DNA from: Helicobacteraceae bacterium
GTDB lineage: Bacteria > Campylobacterota > Campylobacteria > Campylobacterales > Sulfurimonadaceae
Reading direction: 5' to 3'
Length of the DNA: 45,598 nucleotides
Assembly (NCBI GenBank): GCA_015493495.1
Contig: WGDB01000037.1
Span: 1 to 45,598, forward strand
Below, one piece after another: positions 18,063 through 26,808 of this stretch. Below the pieces are notes generated by a model. That model searched no databases. It was not told the DNA's origin and saw only the letters and a program-made list of their open reading frames with translations. How positions within the stretch are numbered: position 1 is the stretch's first letter; every line of letters begins with the position of its first letter. The position numbers and the translations under genes are program-made.

Positions 18063-19269
18063 CAAGTGATTTGTTAAGAATGTCTTCTATATCTTCGACC
18101 TCTAATTCAAGTGTTGACAACAACTCCTGCATCGTGGCAAAATTACCTTCTTCTATGGCAATAGCGATGCGGAGTAGGTTCCCAAGCATACCTTCTTTTT
18201 GGAGCAGGGCATCTTCTACTTCCGGATCCAGGTCAAATGATTTTAAGGTCTGTTCCACTTCAACATCAAAGACATTGTCAAGTAGCGACAAGAGGGCAAC
18301 AAGATGTGCCTGTTCTAAAATCTTACTTCCTCCCACCGCGTCAAGTTTACTTAAAATACCCATCATTGTATCAATACGGTTTTGGATCATAATAGAATAA
18401 CTGCTTTTTTCTGTCTCGATTTTTTTACTGGAGCGAGAGTAGATGATCATCATCAACCACTGCATCAGTTTGACTTCACCAACACGGGTGATGATCTCTT
18501 GGATAGAAGGTGAACCACTAAGATCAAAGTCTGGTATGGATTTTACATACTGAAGGAGTTGGAGGGTTAATTCATTGTGCTTTTCAAACTCTTTTGCAAT
18601 ATCGTCTATCTGATAGTCAGACTGTAACATGTTGAAAATACGAATCACACCCAAGTGCTTTGGGTCGAGTCTGTTCTGTTCAGTAGTATGGATTTCAGCA
18701 ATAAAGTAGCCTTGAAAATAGTCAAAATCGAGTCTTTTGTACTCATCAAAAACCTCTTGAAACTCAATCTTTTGGGCAATAAGTTTTTTATCTTTATAGA
18801 TTGAGATGTTGTTTTGTAAGGTCTCAATGTCAGTTTGAACCGTATCAAACTTTACATAGTCTACGTAGGCAAGAACAGGGCCAAAGTTCCCAATATAGTT
18901 CTCTTCAAAGCGGGCATTGTCCAAGGCAAAGACATACCCCTTCTTGTGGAGTTGTTCCAAGTTGGCGATCTCTTTTTTCCCCATGTGAATATCAGCAGCA
19001 AGTTCAAAGACAAATATGTCTTTAGGAAGGTTGTAGAGGATATCCGTAAGAAGGATGTCTCCACTTATATTGATAAAGGCTTTAGCATCACCAATGCTGT
19101 TGTCAACACCGACTTGGTTTAAAATGTTAACGAGGACAGAAGAGGTCGCAAACCGGGGGTCTGTGAAGCTTCTATTGCCTTCATCATCTCTATAGAAAAA
19201 TTCATAACCAATAGTAGTATTGTTAAGATCAACGATAGGCTGTTTGGCCATGGTTAGTTTGTTAGACAT
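18049..19269 (-). CDS. EAL-HDOD signalling protein (YuxH-like)
   Basis: A 406-residue cytoplasmic protein. Its N-terminal EAL-like domain begins AKQPIVDLNNTTIGYEFFYR. The catalytic ExLxR motif is replaced by YEFFYR and the DDFG motif by LDNARF, so it cannot be an active c-di-GMP phosphodiesterase. A C-terminal HDOD domain (about residues 200-390) contains LLQYVKSIPDFDLSGSPSIQ. Such proteins are thought to act as binding or scaffolding hubs in signalling. It heads a two-gene minus-strand unit with the YgjP-like gene. Confidence 0.87.
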   Translation of the reverse strand: MSNKLTMAKQPIVDLNNTTIGYEFFYRDDEGNRSFTDPRFATSSVLVNILNQVGVDNSIGDAKAFINISGDILLTDILYNLPKDIFVFELAADIHMGKKEIANLEQLHKKGYVFALDNARFEENYIGNFGPVLAYVDYVKFDTVQTDIETLQNNISIYKDKKLIAQKIEFQEVFDEYKRLDFDYFQGYFIAEIHTTEQNRLDPKHLGVIRIFNMLQSDYQIDDIAKEFEKHNELTLQLLQYVKSIPDFDLSGSPSIQEIITRVGEVKLMQWLMMIIYSRSSKKIETEKSSYSIMIQNRIDTMMGILSKLDAVGGSKILEQAHLVALLSLLDNVFDVEVEQTLKSFDLDPEVEDALLQKEGMLGNLLRIAIAIEEGNFATMQELLSTLELEVEDIEDILNKSLDAHQ

Positions 19270-19499
19270 TGCAAACCTTTATGTATGAGTCTGGGATAGT
19301 AACAGATACCTAGACTCTGTATGTATACCTTTATACTACAAAAGATATTCTAAGAAAGAACATAAAACATTCTTTGATAGTGGTATTTTTGAGGCGCAAG
19401 GTGATTTTGGGTCTTTTTAAACGTGATCATACGCTTATAGACGCTCTAGAGGTGCCTGCCAATAATATGTTATGATTTCCCAAAAATTATGGATCCTTT

Positions 19500-22100
19500 A
19501 TGAGCGAAAACCCTACCATCTCTTTAGCAGACTATAAAAGCCCCTCTCACCATATTGTACATACCGATCTGACATTTGAGATCTTTGATGAACATACCCT
19601 CGTAATCAACCGCATGCAGATCAAACGTCTTGAGAATAGTTGCGATACTCTTTATCTGCAAGGTGAAGGTCTGAAACTGCTCTGTGTCAAGATCGATGAT
19701 GTCAAAGCAGAAGGTGCTTTTAGCACAGATGCCAGTGGTATGCACCTCTCATGTGACAAAGAGGTATTTATGTTGCAGGTGGTGACAAAGATCTATCCTG
19801 ATGAAAATACTACATTAGAGGGACTGTACCGTTCTGGTGAGATACTCTGTACACAAAACGAGCCGGAGGGTTTTAGACATATAACCTATTTTATAGACCG
19901 ACCTGACAATATGTCAACTTTTACAACGACGATTATCGCAGAGAGCAAACGCTATCCCGTGCTCCTTGGCAATGGAAACTTGGTAGAGACAGAGGTCTAC
20001 GCGGAAGGTCGTCATATGGCCAAATGGGAAGACCCTTTTGCCAAACCCTCTTACCTCTTCGCTCTGGTAGCAGGAGACCTTGGTGTGGTGCGCGATACTT
20101 TTACAACAATGGGTGGTCGTGATATCGCCTTGAACATCTATGTGGACAGAGGCAATGAAAGCAAGTGTGACCATGCTATGCACTCTCTTCAGAAGTCTAT
20201 GCAGTGGGATGAAGAGCGTTACGGACGTGAGTATGACTTGGAGATCTATAACATTGTGGCGGTTGACAGTTTCAACATGGGTGCTATGGAGAACAAGGGT
20301 CTTAACATCTTTAACTCGCACTATGTTTTAGCTGATGAAGATTCTGCCACTGATCAGAACTTTATGGGGATAGAGAGTGTGATCGCTCATGAGTATTTTC
20401 ATAACTGGACGGGTAACCGTATTACCTGTAGAGACTGGTTCCAGTTGACGTTGAAAGAGGGTCTGACAGTTTTTAGAGACCAGAGCTTCAGTGCGGAGAT
20501 GAATGATACTGTGGTGCAGCGTATCAGTGACGTCAAAGCACTCAGAGAGCGTCAGTTTGTAGAAGATGCAGGGCCCACAGCACATCCTATTAAACCCCAG
20601 CAGTATATAGAGATCAATAACTTTTATACTGCGACGGTTTATGAAAAAGGTGCTGAGGTGATCCGAATGATCCATACTCTTTTGGGGGCAGAAAAATTCC
20701 GTGCAGGGATGGACCTCTATTTTGAGACCTTTGATGGGCAAGCGGTACGTACAGAGGACTTTTTATGGGCTATGGATCACCAGGGTGGTTTTGACTTGGA
20801 ACAATTTTCAAGATGGTATGTCCAGGAGCGTACACCGACCTTGGTTGTTAGAGAACACTATGATCCTAACCATAAGACGTTTACCTTAGAGCTACAGCAA
20901 AAGATCCCACAGAGTGTTGCAGGTAAAAGGCAAGAAGCGTACTATTTTCCTTTAGCCTTTAATCTTTTAGATACTAAGGGAAATGTTTTGAGCTATATTC
21001 TAGATGACAAAATGCAGACGCTTTTAGGACGTGATATTTTAATCGTCTCACAAATGCAAGAGTGCTTTGTTTTTGAAAACGTTCAAGAGGCACCTAGACT
21101 CTCTATTAACAACAACTTCAGCGCCCCTTTTAAAGTGGTTCATGAGCAGGCAGACTACACCTTTTTGATGCGGTATGCTAAAGATGGATTCATCCGTTAT
21201 GAAGCGACACAAAAAGCAGCGATCAATGCCATAGAGATGTTTACGGAAAATGGAGAGCTCGATACCCGCTATGTGGAGAACTTTGAGGCGATCTTGGAAG
21301 ATAGAAATTTAGGTTTGCAGTCAAAAGCCTTGATGTTAGAACTGCCATCACTCTCTGTTTTGATGCAAGAGCAAAAAGAGATCGATGTGCCACCGCTTTC
21401 TAAAGCCTTAACCATTATAAAACATGCCATAGCAACCCGTTACAAAGAGAGACTTTTAAGCCTCTACCGTGAATATCATAAATCCAAAAACAGTGCTTTA
21501 GATGCCCAAAGTATGGGTGAACGCGCGTTAAAAAATGCGGCGCTTGATTACTTGATGGTCTTGGAAGATGAGAGTGTGATGCAGATGTGTGTCACACAGT
21601 ATGAAGAGAGTGTGACGATGACAGACCGTATTGTCGCCTTGGATCTACTGGAAAATTATGCGCCAGAGTTAGCGGGAACAAGATTACGTCATTTTTATGA
21701 GCATTATAAAAACGATACTCTAGTAATGAACAAGTACCTTTCTGTGCTTTCAGCCTCTGAGCGGATGGGGACCATAGAACGAGTACAGGCCTTGCAAAGT
21801 GATCCGGTGTATGATGTGAAAGTACCTAATCTGGTCCGTGCACTTATTGGTGTCTTTGCCCGCAATGCTGTGGCTTTTCATGCCCCTACCGGTCATGGTT
21901 ATGCCTTTTTGGCAGAGAAAGTTATCGAACTTGATGCTATCAACCCTCAGATCGCTTCGGGACTGACTACAGCATTTAGAAGTTATAGTAGACTCAACCC
22001 TGAAAATAAGTTGTTGATGAAAGAGGCTTTAGAAATGATACTAAACGAAAAAGAGATCTCCTCTAATGTAATGGAACTGGTTCAAAAGATCTTGGAGTAA
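19500..22100 (+). CDS. pepN: aminopeptidase N (M1 family)
   Basis: An 866-residue zinc aminopeptidase of the E. coli PepN type that removes N-terminal residues from peptides in the cytoplasm. The exopeptidase signature is seen as GAMENKGLNIF. The zinc site is HEYFHNW with the distal Glu in LKEGLTVFRDQ, and the C-terminal ARM-like helical domain (about residues 540-866) is complete. Length is close to the 870 residues of E. coli PepN. No strong ribosome site is seen before the ATG (GGATCCTTT). A T-rich hairpin after the stop probably ends the transcript. Confidence 0.96.
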   Translation: MSENPTISLADYKSPSHHIVHTDLTFEIFDEHTLVINRMQIKRLENSCDTLYLQGEGLKLLCVKIDDVKAEGAFSTDASGMHLSCDKEVFMLQVVTKIYPDENTTLEGLYRSGEILCTQNEPEGFRHITYFIDRPDNMSTFTTTIIAESKRYPVLLGNGNLVETEVYAEGRHMAKWEDPFAKPSYLFALVAGDLGVVRDTFTTMGGRDIALNIYVDRGNESKCDHAMHSLQKSMQWDEERYGREYDLEIYNIVAVDSFNMGAMENKGLNIFNSHYVLADEDSATDQNFMGIESVIAHEYFHNWTGNRITCRDWFQLTLKEGLTVFRDQSFSAEMNDTVVQRISDVKALRERQFVEDAGPTAHPIKPQQYIEINNFYTATVYEKGAEVIRMIHTLLGAEKFRAGMDLYFETFDGQAVRTEDFLWAMDHQGGFDLEQFSRWYVQERTPTLVVREHYDPNHKTFTLELQQKIPQSVAGKRQEAYYFPLAFNLLDTKGNVLSYILDDKMQTLLGRDILIVSQMQECFVFENVQEAPRLSINNNFSAPFKVVHEQADYTFLMRYAKDGFIRYEATQKAAINAIEMFTENGELDTRYVENFEAILEDRNLGLQSKALMLELPSLSVLMQEQKEIDVPPLSKALTIIKHAIATRYKERLLSLYREYHKSKNSALDAQSMGERALKNAALDYLMVLEDESVMQMCVTQYEESVTMTDRIVALDLLENYAPELAGTRLRHFYEHYKNDTLVMNKYLSVLSASERMGTIERVQALQSDPVYDVKVPNLVRALIGVFARNAVAFHAPTGHGYAFLAEKVIELDAINPQIASGLTTAFRSYSRLNPENKLLMKEALEMILNEKEISSNVMELVQKILE

Positions 22101-22141
22101 AAGAGTAAAGATATACTCCTTTTATCAATATAAGATTTGCT

Positions 22142-22163
22142 AAAGAGATTCCCCTCTCTTTTT
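22142..22163 (+). terminator. rho-independent terminator after pepN
   Basis: AAAGAGA (22142-22148), loop TTCCCC, TCTCTTT (22155-22161), with the T-run extending from the stem to 22163. It lies 42 bp after the pepN stop. Confidence 0.6.
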
Positions 22164-22345
22164 CTAAAACAATAAGTGTATCTTATAATTACAGATGTGT
22201 TTATCTACTATGATCACAAATATAAGTTTGATTTTATAAACACACTGCACATATTTTTTAAAATATATTCCTTTTTTCCACACTGTTATCCAAATATGAC
22301 TACACTTAGATAGAGTTATGGAGAATTATTAGCTTCGTTTATAGC

Positions 22346-22363
22346 TTGTGATATTTTTGTGAT
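22346..22363 (+). promoter_or_regulatory. TTGTGAT-N4-TTGTGAT direct repeat upstream of the sulfide oxidoreductase
   Basis: Two identical TTGTGAT heptamers (22346-22352 and 22357-22363) are spaced by ATTT, giving an 11-bp period. This is the geometry bound by dimers of OmpR/PhoB-family regulators. It lies about 37 bp upstream of a possible -10 box and about 100 bp upstream of the start codon. The regulator is unknown. Confidence 0.4.
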
Positions 22364-22465
22364 GCTTTTGCGTTAAAGTTACCTGACGTAAAAAATATTT
22401 ATTATCCCGAATGAGATGTTTTAACCCATCTGTTTTTGAGGTAGATGCAATTTAAAGGAGAGAAG

Positions 22466-23935
22466 ATGGCTAGAGTTGTGATTTTAGGTGGTGGTGTTTC
22501 AGGACATACTGCTGCAACATTTGCTGCCAAGTGGCTAGGAAATGGACATGAAGTGGTTGTAGTGACACCTAATGCAAAGTGGAATTGGATTCCTTCTAAC
22601 ATTTGGGTTGGTGTTGGTCAGATGAAAAAGGAAGAAGTGACCTTTGATCTGGCACCTGTCTATAAAAAAGCGGGTATCACGTACAAGCAGGCAAAAGCGG
22701 TTTCATTGAACCCTGAGGGAAGTGAGACAGAGACAAAACCTTTTGTCACGATCGAGTATACAGGTCAGAGCAAGACGGGTGAGACTGAAGATGTTACGTA
22801 TGACTATGTCATCAATGCAACAGGTCCAAAACTCAACTTCGGTGCGACACCGGGTCTGGGTGAAGGCTCTCAACTGGGTGATCATACGGTCTCAGTCTGT
22901 ACAGCAGACCACGCAGAACATGCTAACCATAAACTGCTGGAGTCTATCGAGAAGATGAAAAAAGGAGAGCGTCAAAAGTTCCTTGTAGGTACAGGTCACG
23001 GTATGTGTACTTGTCAAGGTGCAGCTTTCGAGTACATCTTTAACATTGAGCATGAGCTGAAAAAAGCGGGTGTTCGTGACATGGCAGACATCAAGTGGAT
23101 CTCTAATGAGTCTTTCCTTGGTGACTTTGGTATGGGTGGTCTTCATATGAAGGTCGGCGGTTATGTTGTGAGCTCAAAGATCTTCTCTGAGTCTCTCTAT
23201 GCAGAGCGTGGTGTTGACTGGATGATCGGTGCACATGTCTCTAAAGTAGAAGCCGGAAGCATTGACTATGAACTCCTTGATGGAACAACAGGTAAAGAGA
23301 ACTTTGACTTTGCAATGCTGATTCCACCATTTGCTGGTGTAGGTCTTAAAGCTTATGGCAAAGATGGCAGTGACATTACAGATACTGTGTTTGCTCCAAA
23401 CGGCTTTATGAAAGTCGATGCGAAGTATGATGCGGGCGCTTATGAGAACTGGAAAGCTTCTGACTGGCCACGTACTTACCAAAACCCGACCTATAACAAC
23501 ATGTTCGCTTGTGGTATTGCCTTCGCTCCGCCACATATCATCTCTAAGCCGATGAGTTCACCAAATGGTACACCGATCAACCCAACACCTCCACGTACGG
23601 GTATGCCTTCTGGTATCATTGGTAAAGCGGTCGCTCACTCGGTTTGTGATCTGATCACTAAGGGTGAAAGTGCACACCTACATGAAGCTTCGATGGCAGA
23701 GATGGGTGCAGCGTGTGTGGCATCTGCAGGTAAGGGTCTCACAACAGGTACCGCAGCAGCGATGACGGTTTATCCTGTTGTTCCTGACTTTGAAAAGTAT
23801 CCGGGAACAGGTCGTGACACGGATTATACCTTTGGTGAGATCGGTCTTGCCGGTCACTGGATCAAACATGTGCTTCACCACCTGTTTATCTATAAAGCAA
23901 AACTCAAGCCAGGCTGGACTCTGATCCCTGAGTAG
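22466..23935 (+). CDS. sulfide:quinone oxidoreductase-like FAD flavoprotein
   Basis: A 489-residue membrane-associated flavoprotein expected to oxidise sulfide and pass electrons to quinone. The FAD dinucleotide motif is ILGGGVSGHTAATFAAKW at the N-terminus. Cys145, Cys181/Cys183 (GHGMCTCQGAAFEY) and Cys349 (NMFACGIAFAPP) occupy positions close to the three redox cysteines of SQR. The C-terminus (GHWIKHVLHHLFIYK) is amphipathic and could dip into the membrane. I chose ATG 22466, which has AAAGGAGAG upstream; an in-frame ATG at 22445 would add seven residues and destroy that spacing. The exact SQR type (I-VI) is not assigned. Confidence 0.85.
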   Translation: MARVVILGGGVSGHTAATFAAKWLGNGHEVVVVTPNAKWNWIPSNIWVGVGQMKKEEVTFDLAPVYKKAGITYKQAKAVSLNPEGSETETKPFVTIEYTGQSKTGETEDVTYDYVINATGPKLNFGATPGLGEGSQLGDHTVSVCTADHAEHANHKLLESIEKMKKGERQKFLVGTGHGMCTCQGAAFEYIFNIEHELKKAGVRDMADIKWISNESFLGDFGMGGLHMKVGGYVVSSKIFSESLYAERGVDWMIGAHVSKVEAGSIDYELLDGTTGKENFDFAMLIPPFAGVGLKAYGKDGSDITDTVFAPNGFMKVDAKYDAGAYENWKASDWPRTYQNPTYNNMFACGIAFAPPHIISKPMSSPNGTPINPTPPRTGMPSGIIGKAVAHSVCDLITKGESAHLHEASMAEMGAACVASAGKGLTTGTAAAMTVYPVVPDFEKYPGTGRDTDYTFGEIGLAGHWIKHVLHHLFIYKAKLKPGWTLIPE

Positions 23936-23956
23936 ACAAAAGCTAAGCGTAAAGTC

Positions 23957-23982
23957 AACAAAGGAGTCGGAACTCCTTTGTT
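23957..23982 (+). other. strong intercistronic hairpin
   Basis: AACAAAGGAGT (23957-23967), loop CGGA, ACTCCTTTGTT (23972-23982) form an 11-bp perfect stem between the flavoprotein stop and the 55-residue gene. It hides an AAGGAG sequence and has no T-run, so it looks more like an mRNA-stability or attenuation element than a full terminator. Confidence 0.55.
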
Positions 23983-24007
23983 GTAAAAATATATAAAAGG
24001 AAATACA

Positions 24008-24175
24008 ATGGCAGTAAAACAAGAAGAACTCAATTTTTCAAGAAATGAACAGTCAGAGACAACAATGTTACCTGGTTCTTTCGCAAAAGCAATGCGTACG
24101 AATGTCATCTGGCAATTTATTCGTTTTGTAGTGATCAATCTTAAAATGTTGGTAGTCGTCAGTAAAAGTCACTAA
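24008..24175 (+). CDS. 55-residue protein linked to the sulfide oxidoreductase
   Basis: A small frame preceded by AAAAGGA begins MAVKQEELNFSRNEQSETT and ends with a basic, strongly hydrophobic helix (IWQFIRFVVINLKMLVVV). The polar N-terminal half and membrane-inserting C-terminal half suggest a small membrane tether or subunit. It starts 73 bp after the flavoprotein stop and ends just before a hairpin terminator, so it is probably co-transcribed. I do not recognise the family, and a role with the flavoprotein is inferred from position only. Confidence 0.65.
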   Translation: MAVKQEELNFSRNEQSETTMLPGSFAKAMRTNVIWQFIRFVVINLKMLVVVSKSH

Positions 24176-24177
24176 GC

Positions 24178-24195
24178 TAAGGGCTTTTGCCCTTA
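24178..24195 (+). terminator. hairpin after the sulfide oxidoreductase unit
   Basis: TAAGGGC (24178-24184), loop TTTT, GCCCTTA (24189-24195) is a perfect 7-bp stem starting three bases after the stop codon. The T-run is absent (CACAATT follows), so termination may be partial. Confidence 0.5.
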
Positions 24196-24281
24196 CACAA
24201 TTAAAGCATTTTGATAGTTGTTATGTGTAACATTTTTCAAAGTACTTTTAGAAGTGCCCTTTATACTAAAAGGTCTCATAT

Positions 24282-25094
24282 ATGGTCTTAAATCTTCTCA
24301 AGTATCCTGATGAACGTATCCGTCTTATCTCTGGAAACATTCGCTTTTTTGATGATTCTCTTAACAACATCATTACTGATCTCATAGATACAATGAAAGC
24401 TAATGACCTTGAAGCTTTAAGCGCTATACAGATCGGTATACAGTATGCAGTGATTGTGCTCAAAGAAGATGGCACATACAATCCCTATATCAATTTACGT
24501 ATCATTGGTCATGAAGGTACAAATACTGAGACTGAACGGACTCCCTATTATGAAGGCATCAGTGTTGATGTCCCCCGTCATATAAAGATCAAGATCTTTT
24601 ATGAAGATAAAAAAGGTGTGGCACATTATGATGATGTCGAAGGTGATAAAGCACGTATATTGCAACATCATATCGACTATAATTATGGGAGTACCTTTGT
24701 AGACAGGGTTGACAAAGAGACCAAACAACGTATTGGTGAACATCTCTCTGAAGGTTTGGTTGAGAGCAGTAACAGCAGTTGTCCTACGGTCTTTGTTCGT
24801 GATTACATCAAACAAGCTTACAAATATGTCATGCTTTTGGTCTGGGTTGGTTTTTTAGTCCCTTTTTTTACAGAGAGTATTAGTATCTTAGATGGCCTTT
24901 TTCTTTTTGATAAAATAGCATTGGCATTGGTTGTTCCTATTGTCATACTCTATGCTGCTTATGCCTATTATGAGTCGGTGAAGTTCAAACAGTGCACCAG
25001 TTGCCAGTTTGGTAATGTGATGGGTACTATAGCTCTTGCAGGTGTACAATGGATAATACTTAACGTTATCACCTATTTTTGGATAGCAACTTAA
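24282..25094 (+). CDS. degenerate peptide-deformylase homologue fused to a membrane domain
   Basis: Residues 1-155 follow the peptide deformylase fold: LLKYPDERIR at the N-terminus, a helix ending LSAIQIGI with Gln50 kept, EGISVDV at 91-97 in place of EGCLS, and LQHHIDYNYG at 127-136 in place of QHExDHxxG. The metal-binding cysteine is Ile93, the catalytic Glu is His130 and the second His is Tyr133, so metal-dependent deformylation is very unlikely. Residues 178-270 add three or four membrane segments and a CTSCQFG motif. The result looks like a membrane-tethered pseudoenzyme. A true deformylase would be encoded elsewhere. No ribosome site is obvious beyond AAGG 16 bases upstream. Confidence 0.8.
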   Translation: MVLNLLKYPDERIRLISGNIRFFDDSLNNIITDLIDTMKANDLEALSAIQIGIQYAVIVLKEDGTYNPYINLRIIGHEGTNTETERTPYYEGISVDVPRHIKIKIFYEDKKGVAHYDDVEGDKARILQHHIDYNYGSTFVDRVDKETKQRIGEHLSEGLVESSNSSCPTVFVRDYIKQAYKYVMLLVWVGFLVPFFTESISILDGLFLFDKIALALVVPIVILYAAYAYYESVKFKQCTSCQFGNVMGTIALAGVQWIILNVITYFWIAT

Positions 25095-25171
25095 ATAAGA
25101 CTAAATGTATAACACTATATTTTAGCTCTTCAATAATTGTAGTATTATTGCACATCATTTTAGGAGTATTT

Positions 25172-25660
25172 ATGAAAAATATTATGTTAGCGTTACTGTT
25201 GTCTCTCTCGTTTTTAGGTTGTTCAGATGAGGTCACTGCCCCTGTCGATCCTCAAGTTGTGGTTGGAAAATCTTTAGAGTCATTAACACTTAATGATCAA
25301 TTTGAAAAACCGCACACCTTGAGTGCTGACACTAAAAAAGTGATCTTTGCATTTTCAAAAGATATGGGACATATGAGTAATGAGTTTTTTGAGAAGCAGG
25401 GTTCAGACTATTTGAGTAAGCACAATGCTGTATTTGTTGCCGATGTAAGTGGTGCGCCGTCAGTGATCCGTTCAATGTTCATTATACCAGGTCTTAAAGA
25501 CTTTAAACATACGGTTTTAGTGATAGATGACAAGGCAAAAGCTGCGAACTACCGTAATGAAGCACATAAAGAAGAGATCATGATCGTGGATCTTAATAAC
25601 TTTGTTATAGAAAAGATTGAGTTCGTTACTACTGCTGAAGCACTAGACAAAGCACTCTAA
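25172..25660 (+). CDS. lipoprotein of unknown function, thioredoxin-like fold suspected
   Basis: A 162-residue protein from ATG 25172, preceded by TAGGAG. It has a lipoprotein signal with lipobox LGC at Cys17 (LSLSFLGCSDE), followed by GKSLESLTLNDQFEKPHTL and a later strand-helix pattern ending EKIEFVTTAEALDKAL. The order (a DQFEKP-type entry strand, then a conserved DVSGAPSVIRSMFIIPGL segment) recalls a thioredoxin-like family seen across Campylobacterota, sometimes mislabelled FAD/FMN-containing dehydrogenase. No CxxC is present. Mature protein should be anchored to a membrane facing the periplasm. Confidence 0.7.
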   Translation: MKNIMLALLLSLSFLGCSDEVTAPVDPQVVVGKSLESLTLNDQFEKPHTLSADTKKVIFAFSKDMGHMSNEFFEKQGSDYLSKHNAVFVADVSGAPSVIRSMFIIPGLKDFKHTVLVIDDKAKAANYRNEAHKEEIMIVDLNNFVIEKIEFVTTAEALDKAL

Positions 25661-25664
25661 CCAA

Positions 25665-25681
25665 CCTGGCTTCGGCCAAGG
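25665..25681 (+). terminator. TTCG-tetraloop hairpin between lipoprotein and WD40 gene
   Basis: CCTGGC-TTCG-GCCAAGG gives six pairs with one bulged A closed by a stable TTCG loop, followed by a pyrimidine-rich stretch ending TTTT. It could end the lipoprotein transcript or attenuate read-through into the WD40 gene, whose AAGGG ribosome site overlaps the right arm. Confidence 0.45.
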
Positions 25682-25690
25682 GTCTCTCTT

Positions 25691-26638
25691 TTGAAACGTT
25701 TACTCACCTTCCTCTTTTTTTTCTCTTTACTTTTACAAGCAGAAAACATCTCACCTCTTTACAAACTTCACACCTCCGGCTTTATTACAGATTTTGTTTT
25801 AGATGAAGATAAAATATATGTTGCTACAGATGCTGGAAATGTGGACATTTTCCTTTTGGGAAGTGAAAAGATGATCAGACAGATCTCTCTAGAAGCTATA
25901 CGTTCAGGACGAGGTGAACTGATGCCAGCACGTATTAATCGTGTGGACCGTCTCAATGGTAAGACCTTAATCGTCAGTATCTCTCATGATAACTTTAGAG
26001 ATGTCTGGATAGAAGAGGATGGTAAACTCACTAGAATCATCAATGCTAAAGAGAAGCTCCTGATCAGTGAAGCCCATTTTATCGATGACAACAGCGTCAT
26101 GTTTGCGACCTTTGACTCTGACCTTATACTTTATAATCTCTCAGAAGGGTATAAAACTTATAGTAACTCCAACTCTCAAAGTACCTTGTGTGATCTCAGT
26201 ATAAGCAGTGACCATAAAAAGATGGTGAGTGCTGATGAAAGTGGCCGTGTCAAACTCTATGATGTCCGTAGTGGTAATAACGAAGCTGTTTTCGAGTCGG
26301 AAAATGTCGACAAGGTCTACAGTGTTGCTTACCACAAGGGGGTTATTATTACAGGTGGTGAAGACAGACGGGTGGCTGTTTATCAAAGCAACAAAAAGCC
26401 TTATCATCTTAAAACCAGCTTTTTAGTCTATGCCGTAGGCTTGAGTCCAGATGCTCAAACAGGAATCTATGCTGATGGTGAAGAGCAGGTCTTACAACTA
26501 TTCAACACACAGACCAAAAAAAAGGGAGACCGTCTTGTTGGGCATAAAGAGATCGTGAGTAAAATCCTTTTTGTAAGTGAAAAAGCATTGATAAGTTCAG
26601 GTGAGGGTAGCGAGCTTTTTTTATGGAGACTTCACTAA
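25691..26638 (+). CDS. exported WD40-repeat protein, NapL-like
   Basis: A 315-residue protein starting at TTG 25691, with AAGGG upstream. A signal peptide (MKRLLTFLFFFSLLLQA) precedes a beta-propeller of repeated strand motifs such as IYVATDAGNVDIFLL, VSADESGRVKLYDVRSG, ITGGEDRRVAVY and GEGSELFLWRLH. The overall sequence pattern resembles NapL, the WD40 accessory protein of the periplasmic nitrate reductase in Campylobacterota. No nap genes lie in this window, so the NapL label is tentative; the propeller assignment is firm. Confidence 0.75.
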   Translation: MKRLLTFLFFFSLLLQAENISPLYKLHTSGFITDFVLDEDKIYVATDAGNVDIFLLGSEKMIRQISLEAIRSGRGELMPARINRVDRLNGKTLIVSISHDNFRDVWIEEDGKLTRIINAKEKLLISEAHFIDDNSVMFATFDSDLILYNLSEGYKTYSNSNSQSTLCDLSISSDHKKMVSADESGRVKLYDVRSGNNEAVFESENVDKVYSVAYHKGVIITGGEDRRVAVYQSNKKPYHLKTSFLVYAVGLSPDAQTGIYADGEEQVLQLFNTQTKKKGDRLVGHKEIVSKILFVSEKALISSGEGSELFLWRLH

Positions 26639-26764
26639 GTAGATATTACAGAGAAGGAAAACAGCATAATAAGAAGTTTCTTCATGTTGTTTCCTTGGAT
26701 TTAATTGTAAAATCATAACAGATGATTGTGAAGAAAAGGTATATGCAACCGTTGCTATAAGTTG

Positions 26765-26783
26765 AAAAGGTATAATACCTTTT
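26765..26783 (+). promoter_or_regulatory. 19-bp perfect palindrome around a TATAAT box, upstream of the DUF4395 gene
   Basis: AAAAGGTAT-A-ATACCTTTT is perfectly symmetric and its centre contains TATAAT (26771-26776). A further half-copy AAAAGGTAT lies at 26734-26742, 31 bp upstream, or about three helical turns. The position 26 bp before the start codon fits a promoter with an overlapping operator. The T-run after it could also let it act as a weak terminator. Confidence 0.5.
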
Positions 26784-26808
26784 TTAGAACTGGTGGAAGA
26801 GGTGAAAT

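Larger units (their letters stand above)
22101..22465. other. 365-bp non-coding stretch between pepN and the sulfide oxidoreductase
   Basis: This gap holds the pepN terminator (22142-22163), a distant inverted repeat GTGTTTAT (22197-22204) / ATAAACAC (22236-22243), a pair of TTGTGAT direct repeats (22346-22363), a possible -10 box TATTAT (22400-22405), and a short AGATG/CATCT hairpin followed by GTTTTT just before the gene. No convincing small gene is visible. It is most likely a regulated promoter and leader region for the sulfide oxidoreductase. Confidence 0.5.

Noticed and set aside
22419-22445. Attenuator before the sulfide oxidoreductase (AGATG/CATCT then GTTTTT)
   Set aside because: The stem has only five pairs and I could not find a convincing antiterminator alternative or leader peptide.
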